In this document: positions 24,712 through 35,869 of the stretch, piece by piece
Position numbering within the stretch: position 1 is the first letter of the stretch
How the letters are laid out: each line of letters starts with the position of its first letter
Assembly: GCA_005408345.1 (NCBI GenBank)
Contig: SEMN01000122.1
Span: 1,145,075 to 1,209,074 of the forward strand
Length of the DNA: 64,000 bases
Source of the DNA: Macquaria australasica
Lineage: Eukaryota > Chordata > Actinopteri > Centrarchiformes > Percichthyidae
Reading direction: 5' to 3'
Position numbers and translations under genes: made by a program
The notes under the pieces: generated by a model
The model's database searches: none
What the model saw: only the letters and a program-made list of their open reading frames with translations
Told to the model about the DNA's origin: nothing

Positions 24712-26846
24712 TTATTCCCAGCTGTGTTTTTTCTGCTATAATAAGTCAAAATGGCTGCTGTGAAATAGGACTGTGATTCTGATTCATTTGGGAACAATAA
24801 AGAAGAAGCTATCACGATTCAGGTCAGCAAGAGTTATTCAGAAAGTGAAATGACATGTAAAGTACAAGACTTTTGAAATGATAAAAAACAACAACAAACA
24901 CCTCAGTCAAATCCAACATTTGAAGAAGCCTATCTTGCTCCAGAGTTCACTGTGAATGCAGCAGCAGAGCTTTGAGTCTTTGTGTGCAAAAGTCATTATT
25001 GGTAGAGTAGTAACTAAACCTGTCAAATAATTGTAGTGGAGTAAAAAGTACAGTGTTTCCCTCTGAAATGTAGTGGAGTAGAAGTAGAAAGTCTCACAAT
25101 AAGAAGAAAATACTCAAGTAAAGTACAAGTACCTCAAATGTGTACAGTAGTAAGTACAGTACTTGAGTAAATGTAGCTGGTTACATTCCACCACTGCCTC
25201 TCTCTCACCAACACAGAAACACATGCATGAACACAGCCTTCACTCACCCACACAATAGCTACCATCATTATTCATCTTTATTAGACAGCATAGCAGACAG
25301 GAAACAAGGGAGAGAGAGAGAGAGACGACATGCAACAAAGGTCTGGTATCCAACAGGCAACGTTACGTGCTGTAACCATACGGCTACCAAGGCGATCTGT
25401 AGCTACAATAACTGAGCAGTGATTTCTCAGAATACCACCCTCAAAACTACTTGTAACAATTGCAAAGTATACCAACGCCAACATGAACTTGCGTCAGCCT
25501 TACCCCTTCTTCACAGGGAGAGAGGAATAATGGACTGAAACTCCACTCTTCAAATGTGTTTATCAGTCAGGTTTTAACACACAAACAGGGCAGGGTGATG
25601 ACTGATCCACTGTGGGTCCTCAAAAAAAGACATTAGGAAATAAATGTAACACAAACTTTCCTGGGAGGTGAATTAATGGTCTAACCATGATTCATGGAGT
25701 CATCACAGAAGACCAGCATTACTAGAAAATGCAGTACAATGGTAATGTCCTGTTCATATGGATACAGAGGTAACTTGAACAACAGGGTCTGACACAGAGG
25801 GGTTACAATATCACTGAGTGATTAAGGTGGTGAGTGCTCCCTGTTTAATAAGTACCAAGATGATGCAGAAATGGCAAAAAAGAAGACAATGTGCAATTTT
25901 TGTAAAACTCTGTACTGAAAATATATTTGATTTCATGTTGCAATAAAAAGCATTTAATTTATAAAAGCTTAGGCCAGGATCCATCTGAAAATCAGTCTCT
26001 GAATTTACATGATTAATCTACATCTACACACCACCTCAAAAAGGCTTTTCTCCTATCATGTTCAAGAGAAGGAGAAAATATATTAGGAACACACACAGTA
26101 TCTGAAGACCTTCAACCCAAACACAGGATCTCCCAGCAGTCTCAGGAGGTTTCTGATCTAAGGCCATGTTGGCATGTTGTAGTCTGTTGCAGCTTTGAAG
26201 CGGTGTGCCAACCTGCATACAGTACCAATGCATTTTGTAATTGGTGGAACTTGCAGCTTTTGTAACAGTTTCTATATGTTGAGACCATCTCCTACCTTTT
26301 AACCTGTCACCTATTTATTTTGTTTTTAAATGCACACTGCACCTTTGAAACCTAGTCCTAGTACAGCAAGTTACCAACCCTACATTTTCCTATCTAGAGC
26401 TTTCTGAACTTTTTCCAAGAGCACATTGTGGCTTTAAAAGAGATTAAACCAGCTCCCGTTCCCAGGGCATCTATGTAGTATTTTAGCTCTGGGTTTTCCT
26501 TACTGTTTTGGTGCACCTGTTCATTTTGTCAGAGATCATTTTCCTCATTTCAGTTCCATAGTAAATCCAATCAAATACACAAAAGTCACAAGAATAATAG
26601 TGGGCCAAGAGGAAACTCTATCTTAAAATACTCCTGTAAAAAGCAACACTAACTCATAATAAGTTCTAAGTTCTTTAAGAAAATTGAAAATAAGGTTGTA
26701 TAATTTCCCCCTACCCATGCAAAATGATTTTCCAACACATATCATTAAAGGAAAATGCTGAAAGTTAAACCTTAAAACCAAACAGAGACAATTCTTCTGG
26801 TTTTGACTTTTTATTTGAGGCACTCGTTTTGCATAGTTTGATCCTG
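24712..26846. other. Intergenic, repeats only
   Basis: No gene seen. It includes the second, opposite-orientation copy of the 'tactcaagtac' repeat at about 25,010-25,200 and a decayed copy of the tRNA-derived SINE at about 25,270-25,400 that begins with a GAGA run. The stretch 25,400-26,840 looks like plain AT-rich intergenic DNA. Confidence 0.55.
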
Positions 26847-29800
26847 TCAGATATCATTGTAGTCTTCTTCTTCTGTCTCAGCGGCTCTGCTCCAAATGTT
26901 CTCTGTCAACTCGTCTGCAGCATCTTTAAATGAAGTGTGTGTAGTTGGTACCAGAGGTCCTCTGCTTCTAATGACTTTGCCTCCCTCATCTCTCTGGGCT
27001 CCATCCTGGGGCTGTTCTTCATCACATTTCTCATCCTTGGGGGTCTTGTTTTTATCACTGGGAGTCTTGGAGAAAAATAAACACAGATAAAACTTTCATT
27101 AAATTTGAGATGAATAAAACTTTTCTCAGACAGCAGTATTACTGTATATTTCCTTGTAAATATAAAATATAAAATATCTGTGGAGCCATTTTACTTCTTG
27201 GGATTACCGTTGGTTAGTCGGGCTGTCGTTCATTTTCTGATCCTGGATCTGTTTCTCATTTCTTTTAGGACTGTTCCCTCATCTCTGGTCGCATCCTTGG
27301 GTTCCTCTGGTTGGCTTTTTCTCATCATTTGGGGTCTTGGAGCCTCCCAAAGACAGATCTGAAAGAAAATAAATACAGATAAACCTTTAGTTAATTCTGA
27401 GATAAATCACTGCATTTTCTCAGACAGCTATAAACTAAATACTTATGTAAACACACTGTTCAGGATCTGTAGGGACAATATTGTACATTTAGATTACCAT
27501 TGATTACCAGAGGATCATGCTCTTCCTTCTCTCATCTCTTCCCTCATCTGTGTTTGGCTTTTGGGGCTGTCTCTCATCTCTGGTCCTATTGGGGTCCTCT
27601 GGGGTCTTCTGTTCATTTCGGGTCCTGGAGTCATTGTCAGCCCTGAATGGAGAAAAAATCACAGAGAAAACAACCAAACAGAACCTCTCGCCTGCTGTTT
27701 TAGATTTTTCCAAATGACGTTCCAAATATTTTATTATTTTAGTTTGTGGAGCAGAAATTTGAGTAAAGTTTTGGGAATATTAAATAGTTCCTAATGTTGA
27801 GAGCTAATAACCACATTCTACCTTAATGCATTTGAAGTTTTTGTCATTATCTAAGGATCATTTTTGGTAGTTAACAACATCTTAAAAGTATTTAACGATC
27901 AGCAGGCCAACAGCATAAAGAATAAATAATATAAATTCAGCAGCTTTCAAACTCACCTTTTCATATTCTTGCTGCACCGCTGGTCGATTCTTCCTCTCAG
28001 TGAAACAATCATGTGACACGTTGTCCTGAGAAGGTGACGCTCTTACCTGTTGGATGAGTCTCTCCCAGATTCCACCATGATGTGGAGGATTAACTTTACT
28101 TACCTCATTTGTACTTTGTCACCAGACAAAGAGGAGAGGAGGCCATGACTCTACTACTACTCTCACCCCCCCCCCCCCCCCCTTTTTTTTTCTCCCCTGT
28201 GTGGACCCCTGCACTGTGGTCCTTGTCCCTGTTGACTCCACTGGTGGTCTAGGGTGGACGCAGACACACATGTGAACCTCCATGACATGCTGTCTCCATC
28301 CTTTTCTCCTTCTGCCAGAGAGGAGCTTCACTGTGAGGGCGTAACACGTGGGAGGTTCACGCTAGCCCCCCCAGATCCCCCCCCATCTGACAGGCACCCT
28401 GACCAGAGTCACAAGTACAGCGACATGGACGTGTTTCACATCAGTGCACGGTCACACACGACACGTCGAGATCAAAGTAATTCAAATCAAATCCGATCAG
28501 ATAAAATCACTTCAAATCAATTTAAATAAAATCTGATCGGATCAGATCAAACAAATCACATCAAATTCATTCCAATAAAATCTGATCAGATCAGACAAAA
28601 TCACAACACATTAATTCAAATAAAATCTGATCAGATCAGACAAAATCACATCAAATTCATTCCAATAAAATCTGATCAGATCAGACAAAATCACATTAAT
28701 TCAAATTAATTCAGAATAAAATAATTGCTACCCTCAGTAGGAATAAGGCAACATTTAAAGAACTATTCTATAATTGCTTTATTATATTTGTTTATATTTT
28801 ATTTAAACACTTTGTGTGAGATAAAGCAGGAAAACATCTCCATGTTATCTGCTGGATGGTCTGATTATTTCAGTGTTGGTCATTAGTAACAGTACTAATA
28901 TTGCAGTTTATTTCTACAGCTATTCAGCCAGAACCTGATTATATACAACTGAAAAAAGGAGCGCTTCTTTGGAGGGACCCTTTCTGGAGGTCCAGCAGCT
29001 CTCTTACCTCCTCTGCCTGTTTCTCTCCCTGATCAGGGTTTGCAGGTTCTTTACCCACTTTGGCACGGGGCCACTGGTCATCAGACGAGGCCTGGTGGGT
29101 GCCTGAGGAGCCGTAAGGGGACTCCAAGTACTTACCTCGCTGGGCTCTTCAGGTCTGGCAGGGGAGCTCGCTACGGGCCGCTTTCTAAGGATGACCTTGT
29201 TCTGATCATCAAATACCTCACAAGTCCAGCGTTGATCCTCTGGTCCTCGGCTGGGAGGAGAGCCTGGGGAGGAGCTGGGGGAGAGTCTGGGAGGACTACA
29301 GGAGGAGTTAGAGGAAGAACTAGAGGAAGAGGAGGAAGAGCTGGAGGAGGAGCTGGGGGAGAGTCTGGGAGGGCTACAAGAGGAGTTAGAGGAAGAACTA
29401 GAGGAAGAGGAGAAGGAGGAGGAGGAGGAGGAAGAGTTGGAGGAAGAGTTGGAGGAAGAGCTGGAGGAGGAGCTGGAGGAAGAGCTGGAGGAAGAGCTGG
29501 AGGAGAAGGAAAAGTTAGAAGAGGACCTTGGGGAGGAGCAATGGGTTAAATAAGAGCTAAAGCTGGAGGAGGAGGAGGAGGAGGAGGAGGAGGAGGAAGG
29601 TGATGAACCTGGGGAGGAATTACAGGATGAATCAGAGGAAAATGAAGAGAAGGTTGGGGACCTGCTAGATGAGACAGGGGAAAAGCTGAAGGAGAAGGCC
29701 GTAGGAGAGGAGCTTCGAGAGGAGCATGTGATAAAATCAGAGTGGGAGGAAGAGGAGGAGCTAGAGGGAGAGCTCGAGGGGGAGCTAGGGAGGGAGGCAG

Positions 29801-29951
29801 CAGGTGTGTGAGGGGGAGACCTGCGTGTGGAGCCTGGGGAGGAGCTCCAGGAGAGGGCTGGTGCCGGGACCCTTCGCAGAATCAGTCTCAGGCTGCTGGG
29901 CCGGTTGGGGTTTGGTGCGAGGACAGCTGTCCAAGTGAAGCTCTGAACCAT
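26847..29951 (-). CDS. Serine-rich protein of unknown function with repeated 3' exons
   Basis: I do not recognise this gene. A four-exon model joins in phase: 29951-29136, 29102-29008, 27642-27508 and 27057-26847, 1257 nt, 418 residues. Exon 1 opens MVQSFTWTAVLAPNPNRP, then more than 150 residues of serine runs broken by CSPPRLSP blocks, then non-repetitive sequence (WTCEVFDDQNKVILRKRP) and a textbook donor GAG/GTAAGT. Exon 2 gives WVKNLQTLIRERNRQ. The last two exons are acidic and basic (KTPEDPNRTRDERQPQ; NKTPKDEKCDEEQPQDG) and end EEEDYNDI. A decayed exon copy lies at about 27,209-27,358; including it would add a stop. A phase-compatible 69-nt exon is possible at 28,025-27,957. The ATG sits directly at the acceptor, so an upstream coding exon may exist. 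The product looks disordered. The antisense strand of exon 1 reads Glu/Leu-rich for about 110 codons without an ATG. Confidence 0.5.
28480..28720. repeat. GATC-rich minisatellite in the serine-rich locus
   Basis: Roughly four to five imperfect units of about 45-53 bases, each with an AAAATCTGATCAGATC-type core, which is itself palindromic, followed by aaaatcacatcaaattc. It lies in the long intron between exons 2 and 3 of the model. Confidence 0.85.
28729..28950. repeat. Direct duplication, copy 1 (partner at 30,836)
   Basis: About 222 bases, beginning taccctcagtaggaataagg and ending with tatatacaact, recur almost unchanged at 30,836-31,055 in the same orientation with only a handful of differences. 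The copies bracket the serine-rich exon and its upstream flank. Confidence 0.93.
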
Positions 29952-30566
29952 CTGAAGACAGAAACAAAGCCAACATTTAAACTTGTGCTGCACGTCACAT
30001 GAACGCACCGTCAACTGTTCTACTAGAATGACTTTCTGAAAAAGTCCTCACATCTTTGAATTGAAATGATCATCACCACAACCCAATAATACTCCATGAA
30101 AAGTCAAAGAGGATAAAATGAAAAGTGTCTTTAGTTGAAGCTGGTCTAACTCTGCTGCAGGTGTAATGTGAAAGGAAACGTGGACGCTGTGCTTCTCTTA
30201 GTGTCACCAGACACGACCTCAAGTCACTGAGCAGCACTGAGAAAGATTGGATGAAAAAAAACACCCTTTTCTGTCACACTGGCTGTTTTCAAGTTAACAA
30301 AGAGTCATATGACTTGTTCAAATAAGCCTCATCTGAGATTTATATATTACATATTATATTATATTGAATAAAGTTCATGACTGAAGCAGCTGCCAACATC
30401 TGTATCATCAGAGAGATGGAGACAGAGCAGACAGATTTCAAAGTCTATGAACATCAACTTTCTTCTCAAATCAGCTGAATTTAACTTGGAAACAACATAT
30501 AACTTTATGTTTGTATAGTTTAAAATGTTATGTTATTTTTAGGATAATTTACTAATCCAGCTGATT

Positions 30567-30770
30567 GTCCATCCATCCATCCATTTTCTATACCGCTTAT
30601 CCTCTTAGAGGGTCGTGGGGGGGCTGGAGCCAATCCCAGCTGACATTGGGCGAGAGGCGGGGTACACCCAGGACTGGTCGCCAGTCAATCGCAGGGCTGA
30701 CACACAGAGACAGACAAACATTCACACTCACAGTCACACCTACGGACAATTTAGAATCACCCCAGCTGAT
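30567..30770. repeat. Teleost 'ccatccatcc' interspersed repeat
   Basis: Starts with ccatccatccattttctat, passes through ggagccaatcccagctgaca and ends with cacacctacggacaattta. This is a very familiar fish repeat of unsettled class. Shorter copies lie at about 42,290-42,465 and 46,800-47,035. Confidence 0.7.
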
Positions 30771-30835
30771 TGTCTGGATGCTTTATCACAGTTTACATGA
30801 ATATTACATCTAATATTGACGCAGATCATTACATT

Positions 30836-31055
30836 TACCCTCAGTAGGAATAAGGCAACATTTAAAGAACTATTCTATAATTGTTTTATTATATTTATTT
30901 ATATTTTATTTAAACACTTTGTGTGAGATAAAGCAGGAAAACATCTCCATGTTATCTGCTGGATGGTCTGATTATTTCAGTGTTGGTCATTAACAGTACT
31001 AATATTGCAGTTTTATTTCTGCAGCTATTCAGCCAGAACCTGGTTATATACAACT
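30836..31055. repeat. Direct duplication, copy 2 (partner at 28,729)
   Basis: Second copy of the roughly 220-base unit described at 28,729-28,950. The few differences include loss of tag in the cattagtaacag stretch and one extra t before atttct. Confidence 0.93.
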
Positions 31056-34000
31056 CTAGTTTTTGATTGAACTTCAATTTGCAACATATATTTTAATACT
31101 ATATTTTAAAAAACGTACAATAATGTTTGTACTGGTTTGTGCAAATCTTATGGTGCTTATTAAATGTTGGCTAGATGGTTGTCTAAATTGTTCTGATGAG
31201 GAAAATCCTTTCAAAAACAGGAAAATCCATAGATATCCAGATATAGTCAAAATATATAGTCAAAAAGTCATGTTTTTAATCCGTTTTCAGTTGGAAATGA
31301 AACCTGACAGGTTTTGAATTAATCCTTGTTCAAATATTAGATCATCTGTCCTCGTTTAGACCTGGTGTAAACCTTACACGGTCATTTGAGGTAAATATTG
31401 TCAAACGTTTGTCAGATTGGATGAATTGAACCTGAAAATGTTGTTTAACAAAGTATAATGGAAATGCATCAGTGGATTTTGAGGGTCCTGAACGTCTCAA
31501 CGGTAAAATACATGGCAAAACAACCTGGGTTTTCAAATAATAAATCTTACATCTTTCATGCTGAAACAGCTTTGGTCCTTGTTAGTAGGTCGTCAGTCGA
31601 TGTCCGAGTTAAAAAAGTGTTGGATAGAGGTCGTCTTTTTCAAGAAATCGTCGAGTGAAAACTTTGAAAATCACACCGTGTCTTTTCGTCGATACTGAGT
31701 TTGTTTATGTTCAAATGATGATCCTGTCTGAAAGATGCACGTGGAGACAAAACATAGCAACTATGGAATCCTTCAGTCGGCCTACAAACGTTCTGTAAAT
31801 AATATTTAGACTAAACATATTTATTATTTATTATTATCTTCATGTTACTTTTTAATTTTCCGCTGAGGTCGTTGATGTTCATATCTATTTCTGGCCGATA
31901 AAGAAAGTTTGACACACACACAGATTTCCCAAAATGAAACAAATTTCATAGTTAGGCTACATGGAGAAATTTAATGTTAAACAAAGCATATCAGAAAAGT
32001 TAGGTTTCTCTAACACAGAAAAAAAAAAAAAAAGATAGAAAGACTCAGTTGGCCTCAGTGGCAAAAACATCCCACCTTGATACTGGATTTGACATCAAGC
32101 TGAACACTGTGTTCACTGATGGATGGGTTTCTGAGTTAAAGTAACACAAAGAGGCCACAAGATGGTGCTGTTCTCCAGGTAACCGACACCGTCTCTGGGC
32201 TTTGTGGTCTACTCTCTCAGATTCAGGGGCATAACTATAAACAGTGCAGGCATTGCAGTTGCACTGGAGCCCCTGGGATTGGGGGGCCCATAGAGAGAGT
32301 GGGCCATCCAACAACGTGTTGGTAGAGAACGGGCCCTTGCGAGTCGGAAATACGCCTGCGTTCAAGGAGGACAGTAAATTAAATATGGTGCCATTTGCTA
32401 TATATGTCCTTGAAAAGGCAAACCCATCTCCATCATGGTTTTCATTTTTTTGGTGGTTGTAAAATAGTCAGTAGCAATCTATAACAAAATGATGTACTTA
32501 TTTTAATTCCAATACAATAGCCTAAGTAACTCATTGGATTGTACAATCACATCTGACACATTGTTGCTGGTGTGTGTGCTTCATAACTAGTGACTAGCGG
32601 GCACTAGGGCCCATCATACTAGCATGCACTGGGGCCCTTCGTAACTCACTCCACTGCCCAGATTCACCACTTAAGGAGCATTTCCTTCAAACCAAATTGG
32701 TTTCTGTGGACAACCAAAGTCAACTGTCTCCATGAAAACATTTTCAAAGGTCTGACCTTCCAAATAAAATACTCAAATACTCAAACCAACAGCATCATTA
32801 AATGAATTTGCTTTGTCTGCAAACTAACAGTCTAGCTGGTGAAATACAAAGCTTACTGTAATTTGTCGGATGTCATGTCTATAAAGTAAACTATTTGAGC
32901 CTGAGACCAGTCAATCACGGTACCTTGTAAGTGCCCTTCTTCAATATTAATAAAGTAACAGCGCAGGTTAAGTAGCATAGGTGTTATGCTATAAACGTCC
33001 TCTTCTGTCTTGATGATCCTGTTGCTTTCTTTAGCCCCCCTCCCTTTAATACCCCACCAGGTGCACAAAGATATGGAAGCCTATTTCTGCCACATAAAAA
33101 GAAAAGAAAAAACTGAAAGACAAATCCACCACCTAATTTCAGTTTTCATTATAGCTTTACCCCCTCATAATTGTGATATAGTTATGATTATTCTAACCGC
33201 CTATCATTAATGAATCATTACGATCAACTTGTCAAACATTAGTTGATATATCAAAAATTTTAATTTGAGACTTGTCTTGCAATTATTGCCCACATTTTTG
33301 CCTTCAATCTGGTTTTCAGCCAGTGAAACACATTCTCAGTTGAATGTCAGGTGACACTGTTTGACAATAATAACCTCCTGTGTTGCTTTAGCTGCATGTT
33401 TTATACCATTGTCCTGCTGCACTGTCCTATGGGCTATATTTAAAAAAAGAGCTACAAATCCTACATTGTTCATCCACCAAGAGGTGTTTTTTAAAAATGT
33501 TTTTGTAAATTCAAATTTAGATTTATTTAAAGGTATAGCATCTTGTTATCTCTTCATATTCTTGACCATGACACACATATGTTTGTGTATGTTAAAATAC
33601 AATACAATGCATTTGTGTGCATATTTTTCTTATGCGATTATATTGATTTATCTATCCATTAAATTTTTTGTACAATATTTTATCGTTCTCTTCAAGATGT
33701 ACCTTCTTGAATTGCTGCTTTTTAAACAGCCTCACACTTACGTGATGTGCATATAATTACACCTTTTCAATTTACCCAGCATTTCTGACATTTTTAGAAA
33801 AAACAATTAGGTCATTAAATGGAGAAAAAAATCTCCCAAAGCCACAGAAAAGACTCATTTAGGATTTTTAAACATTGGTCAATAAGTCTAACCTAGTTTA
33901 GTGTGAAGTATTTGCACTAACCATCGTATTTTTCATTTAACCTTTAAATAAAAACTTGAAGGCTTTTGTACAGCTGATGTTAATCAAATAACAAAATGAA

Positions 34001-34373
34001 AAGCTTGACATGGTAAATTATTAATGTGTACTGTAAGATTATTGGGAAAAAAAAGTGACTGTTCTAGCTGACAAATTATGTTTAAGTAAAACGTAAACTC
34101 CAAACTTATAATTCTAAAATCATGGTCTAACTTAATAAATGTACATTATTGGTTAAGAGAAAGATATTATGTTTGATATTTTGAAATGTTATAAAAAAAT
34201 TATGAAGACCATTCTTTCGTCAAATACATTTCACAAGAGAAAGAACACAAGACAAGACAAAACAACTACAGTACAGTAAAAGGGTTAGAGTTAGGGGGTG
34301 GGTGGGGGTTGGGAGTCTTGGGGAGGGGTTGACGGGGTTGTGGGTGCAGGTTGAATGGGTGTGGCAGAGGAGG
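31056..34373. other. Intergenic, one MITE, no gene seen
   Basis: AT-rich sequence with short unconvincing open frames. The only clear structures are the hAT-like MITE at 32,224-32,656, an A-run near 32,020 and a GT-rich stretch at 34,290-34,370 just past the stop codon of the coiled-coil locus. Confidence 0.55.
32224..32656. mobile_element. hAT-like MITE
   Basis: The left end reads CAGGGGCATAACTATA and the right end is the approximate complement, ending gtaactcactccactg. It is flanked by ctcagatt (32,216-32,223) and cccagatt (32,657-32,664), a 7/8 match consistent with an aged 8-bp duplication. It is 433 bp long and lacks coding sequence. Confidence 0.7.
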
Positions 34374-35720
34374 TCAGAGGTCAGATGGAGTAGGTGCCCC
34401 TCCAGTTTTTTTAAAGACCTGGAGGAATCTTTTCCTCAGAGATATCTTCTTTGTTTTTTTCTGGACATCCATCTGATTTTCTACATTCATTAGTCTCTCC
34501 ATCAAGCCAGCCCTGGATTTTGTTCTCTGTCCCTCCTTCTCCTCGAGGGTCTTCTTGATGGTTCTGATAGACTCCAGGAGACAGGACTTGTCGTCCAGCC
34601 ACTGGCGTCTCTCATTATCCAGGTCCTCCTGTGCCTGGCTCAATGCTGCCTTCATCCTGGAGGTTGCCTCCATCTGCTTGGCCAGGAGACGGGACCTGTC
34701 CTCCTCCCACTGGCGTCTCTTGTTCTCCAGGTCCTTGTCTGCCTGGGCCAGTGCAGCCTTCACTCTGGAGGTTTCCTCTATTTGTTGGACCAGGCATGTC
34801 TCTGCCTCCATCCGCTTCTCTTTTTCAGTTTTGAGAGCTTCCTGTAACTTTTCAATTTTAAGGACAGCATCCCTTTCTGTCTTCCCCTTTTTGGAAAGCT
34901 TAACCAGGAGGACCACCAACTCGTGGTTTGCATTGGCCATTTTATTTTCATGCAGTTCTGTCAACTTCTCTATCTCACTGAGCAAGGCCACCTTTTCCTC
35001 CACCAGTGTGGATATTTTCTCCTCCTTCTTGCCCGTAAGCCGATGTTGCTCGAGCTCAAGGATCTGAATCAGAGCCTGTTGGGTCTTCTCAAGGTAGATC
35101 TCCAACTCGTCACTGGTTTTCAGCACCCTGCTGTGGCTCGGTTTTCACTGCAGGCTGTGGTCCCTCTGGTGTCACAGCGGTCTGTGGTTTCTCTGGTCTC
35201 ACTGCAGACTGAGATTCTTTGGTTGTCAGTCGGCTCTGGTAAAGATGTCACAGCAGGCTGTGTTGCAGATATTACAACCACAGGTAAAGTGGGAAGTTGG
35301 GACTCCTCAGGTGTTCTCTGTGGGACGCTGGACAGCATCTCTTGAGGCTGAGTTCTCTGGGGGGTTTTTTGAAATTCAAACTCCCCTTTTACATCAGGGA
35401 CCTTGTCCTCCTTCTGTCCCTGCTGAGTGTGGTTTTTAAATGGCTCTCTCTGGAGAGGAGGAAAGTCTGTTTCATCGAGCTGCAGGCAGTATACCAGGTT
35501 ACCCACCTCTTGGAGGTTGTCAGTCGTCCAAGGGTTTACCAGCTGAGGTTATTCCTTTTTGTCTGGCTGGCAGTCTGCTGCCTCGAATGATTGGGGTTCC
35601 TCCCTCTCGTCTTGTTTGCAGGCTGTTGGTTCCACAGATGGCTCTTGTTCAACAGTCTGGTCCCTTTCACTGTCCTGATCTTCAAACTCTTCAAAGACTT
35701 GTTTTCTGTGTAGAAGACTG
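34374..35720 (-). pseudogene. Coiled-coil protein locus, broken reading frame
   Basis: Family not recognised. From high to low coordinate there is an acidic stretch (QVFEEFEDQDSERDQTVEQ, about 35,715-35,600) and an in-frame TAA. The same frame then continues with LQEVGNLVYCLQLDETDF and EFEFQKTPQRTQPQEM (to about 35,240). A Pro/Gln-rich part (VRPEKPQTAVTPEGPQP) follows in a second frame, and a 250-residue charged helix (35,126-34,374) in a third. The helix has internal repeats (RVKAALAQADKDLENKRRQW beside RMKAALSQAQEDLDNERRQW), a clear coiled coil, and ends in a basic tail, FLQVFKKTGGAPTPSDL. One stop plus two frame changes suggest a decayed gene. Sequencing indels or short missed introns are alternatives, since the 250-residue helix stays fully open. 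Confidence 0.55.
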
Positions 35721-35869
35721 CAACTACCTTCCAGGAACTCAGTACGACTTTTTTTTAAGCCTGTTCCTGCCTTTTTTTACCTTTGTTTTTTCCACTTGTC
35801 TCCATATTGAATATGTTTGTGGTCACTCTGGTTCACTGTGTGTCCGTCTGGTAACTGGACTGATCTAAC

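Noticed and set aside
27209..27358. Middle exon copy in the serine-rich gene
   Set aside because: Good acceptor and donor, but the phase set by the preceding exon gives an immediate TGA; kept out of the model and described as decayed.
28048..28080. Possible short first exon on minus (MVESGRDSSNR followed by a good donor)
   Set aside because: The next acceptor would leave an intron of about 21 bases, too short; the frame does not fit the serine-rich model.
29040..29549. 169-residue plus-strand Gly/Arg-rich frame
   Set aside because: Third reading of the GAG/GGA-rich antisense of the serine exon; composition alone keeps it open.
33361..33756. 131-residue plus-strand frame rich in Phe, Ile and Cys
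   Set aside because: Looks like a membrane protein only because the DNA is AT-rich; no neighbours, start context or homology that I recognise.
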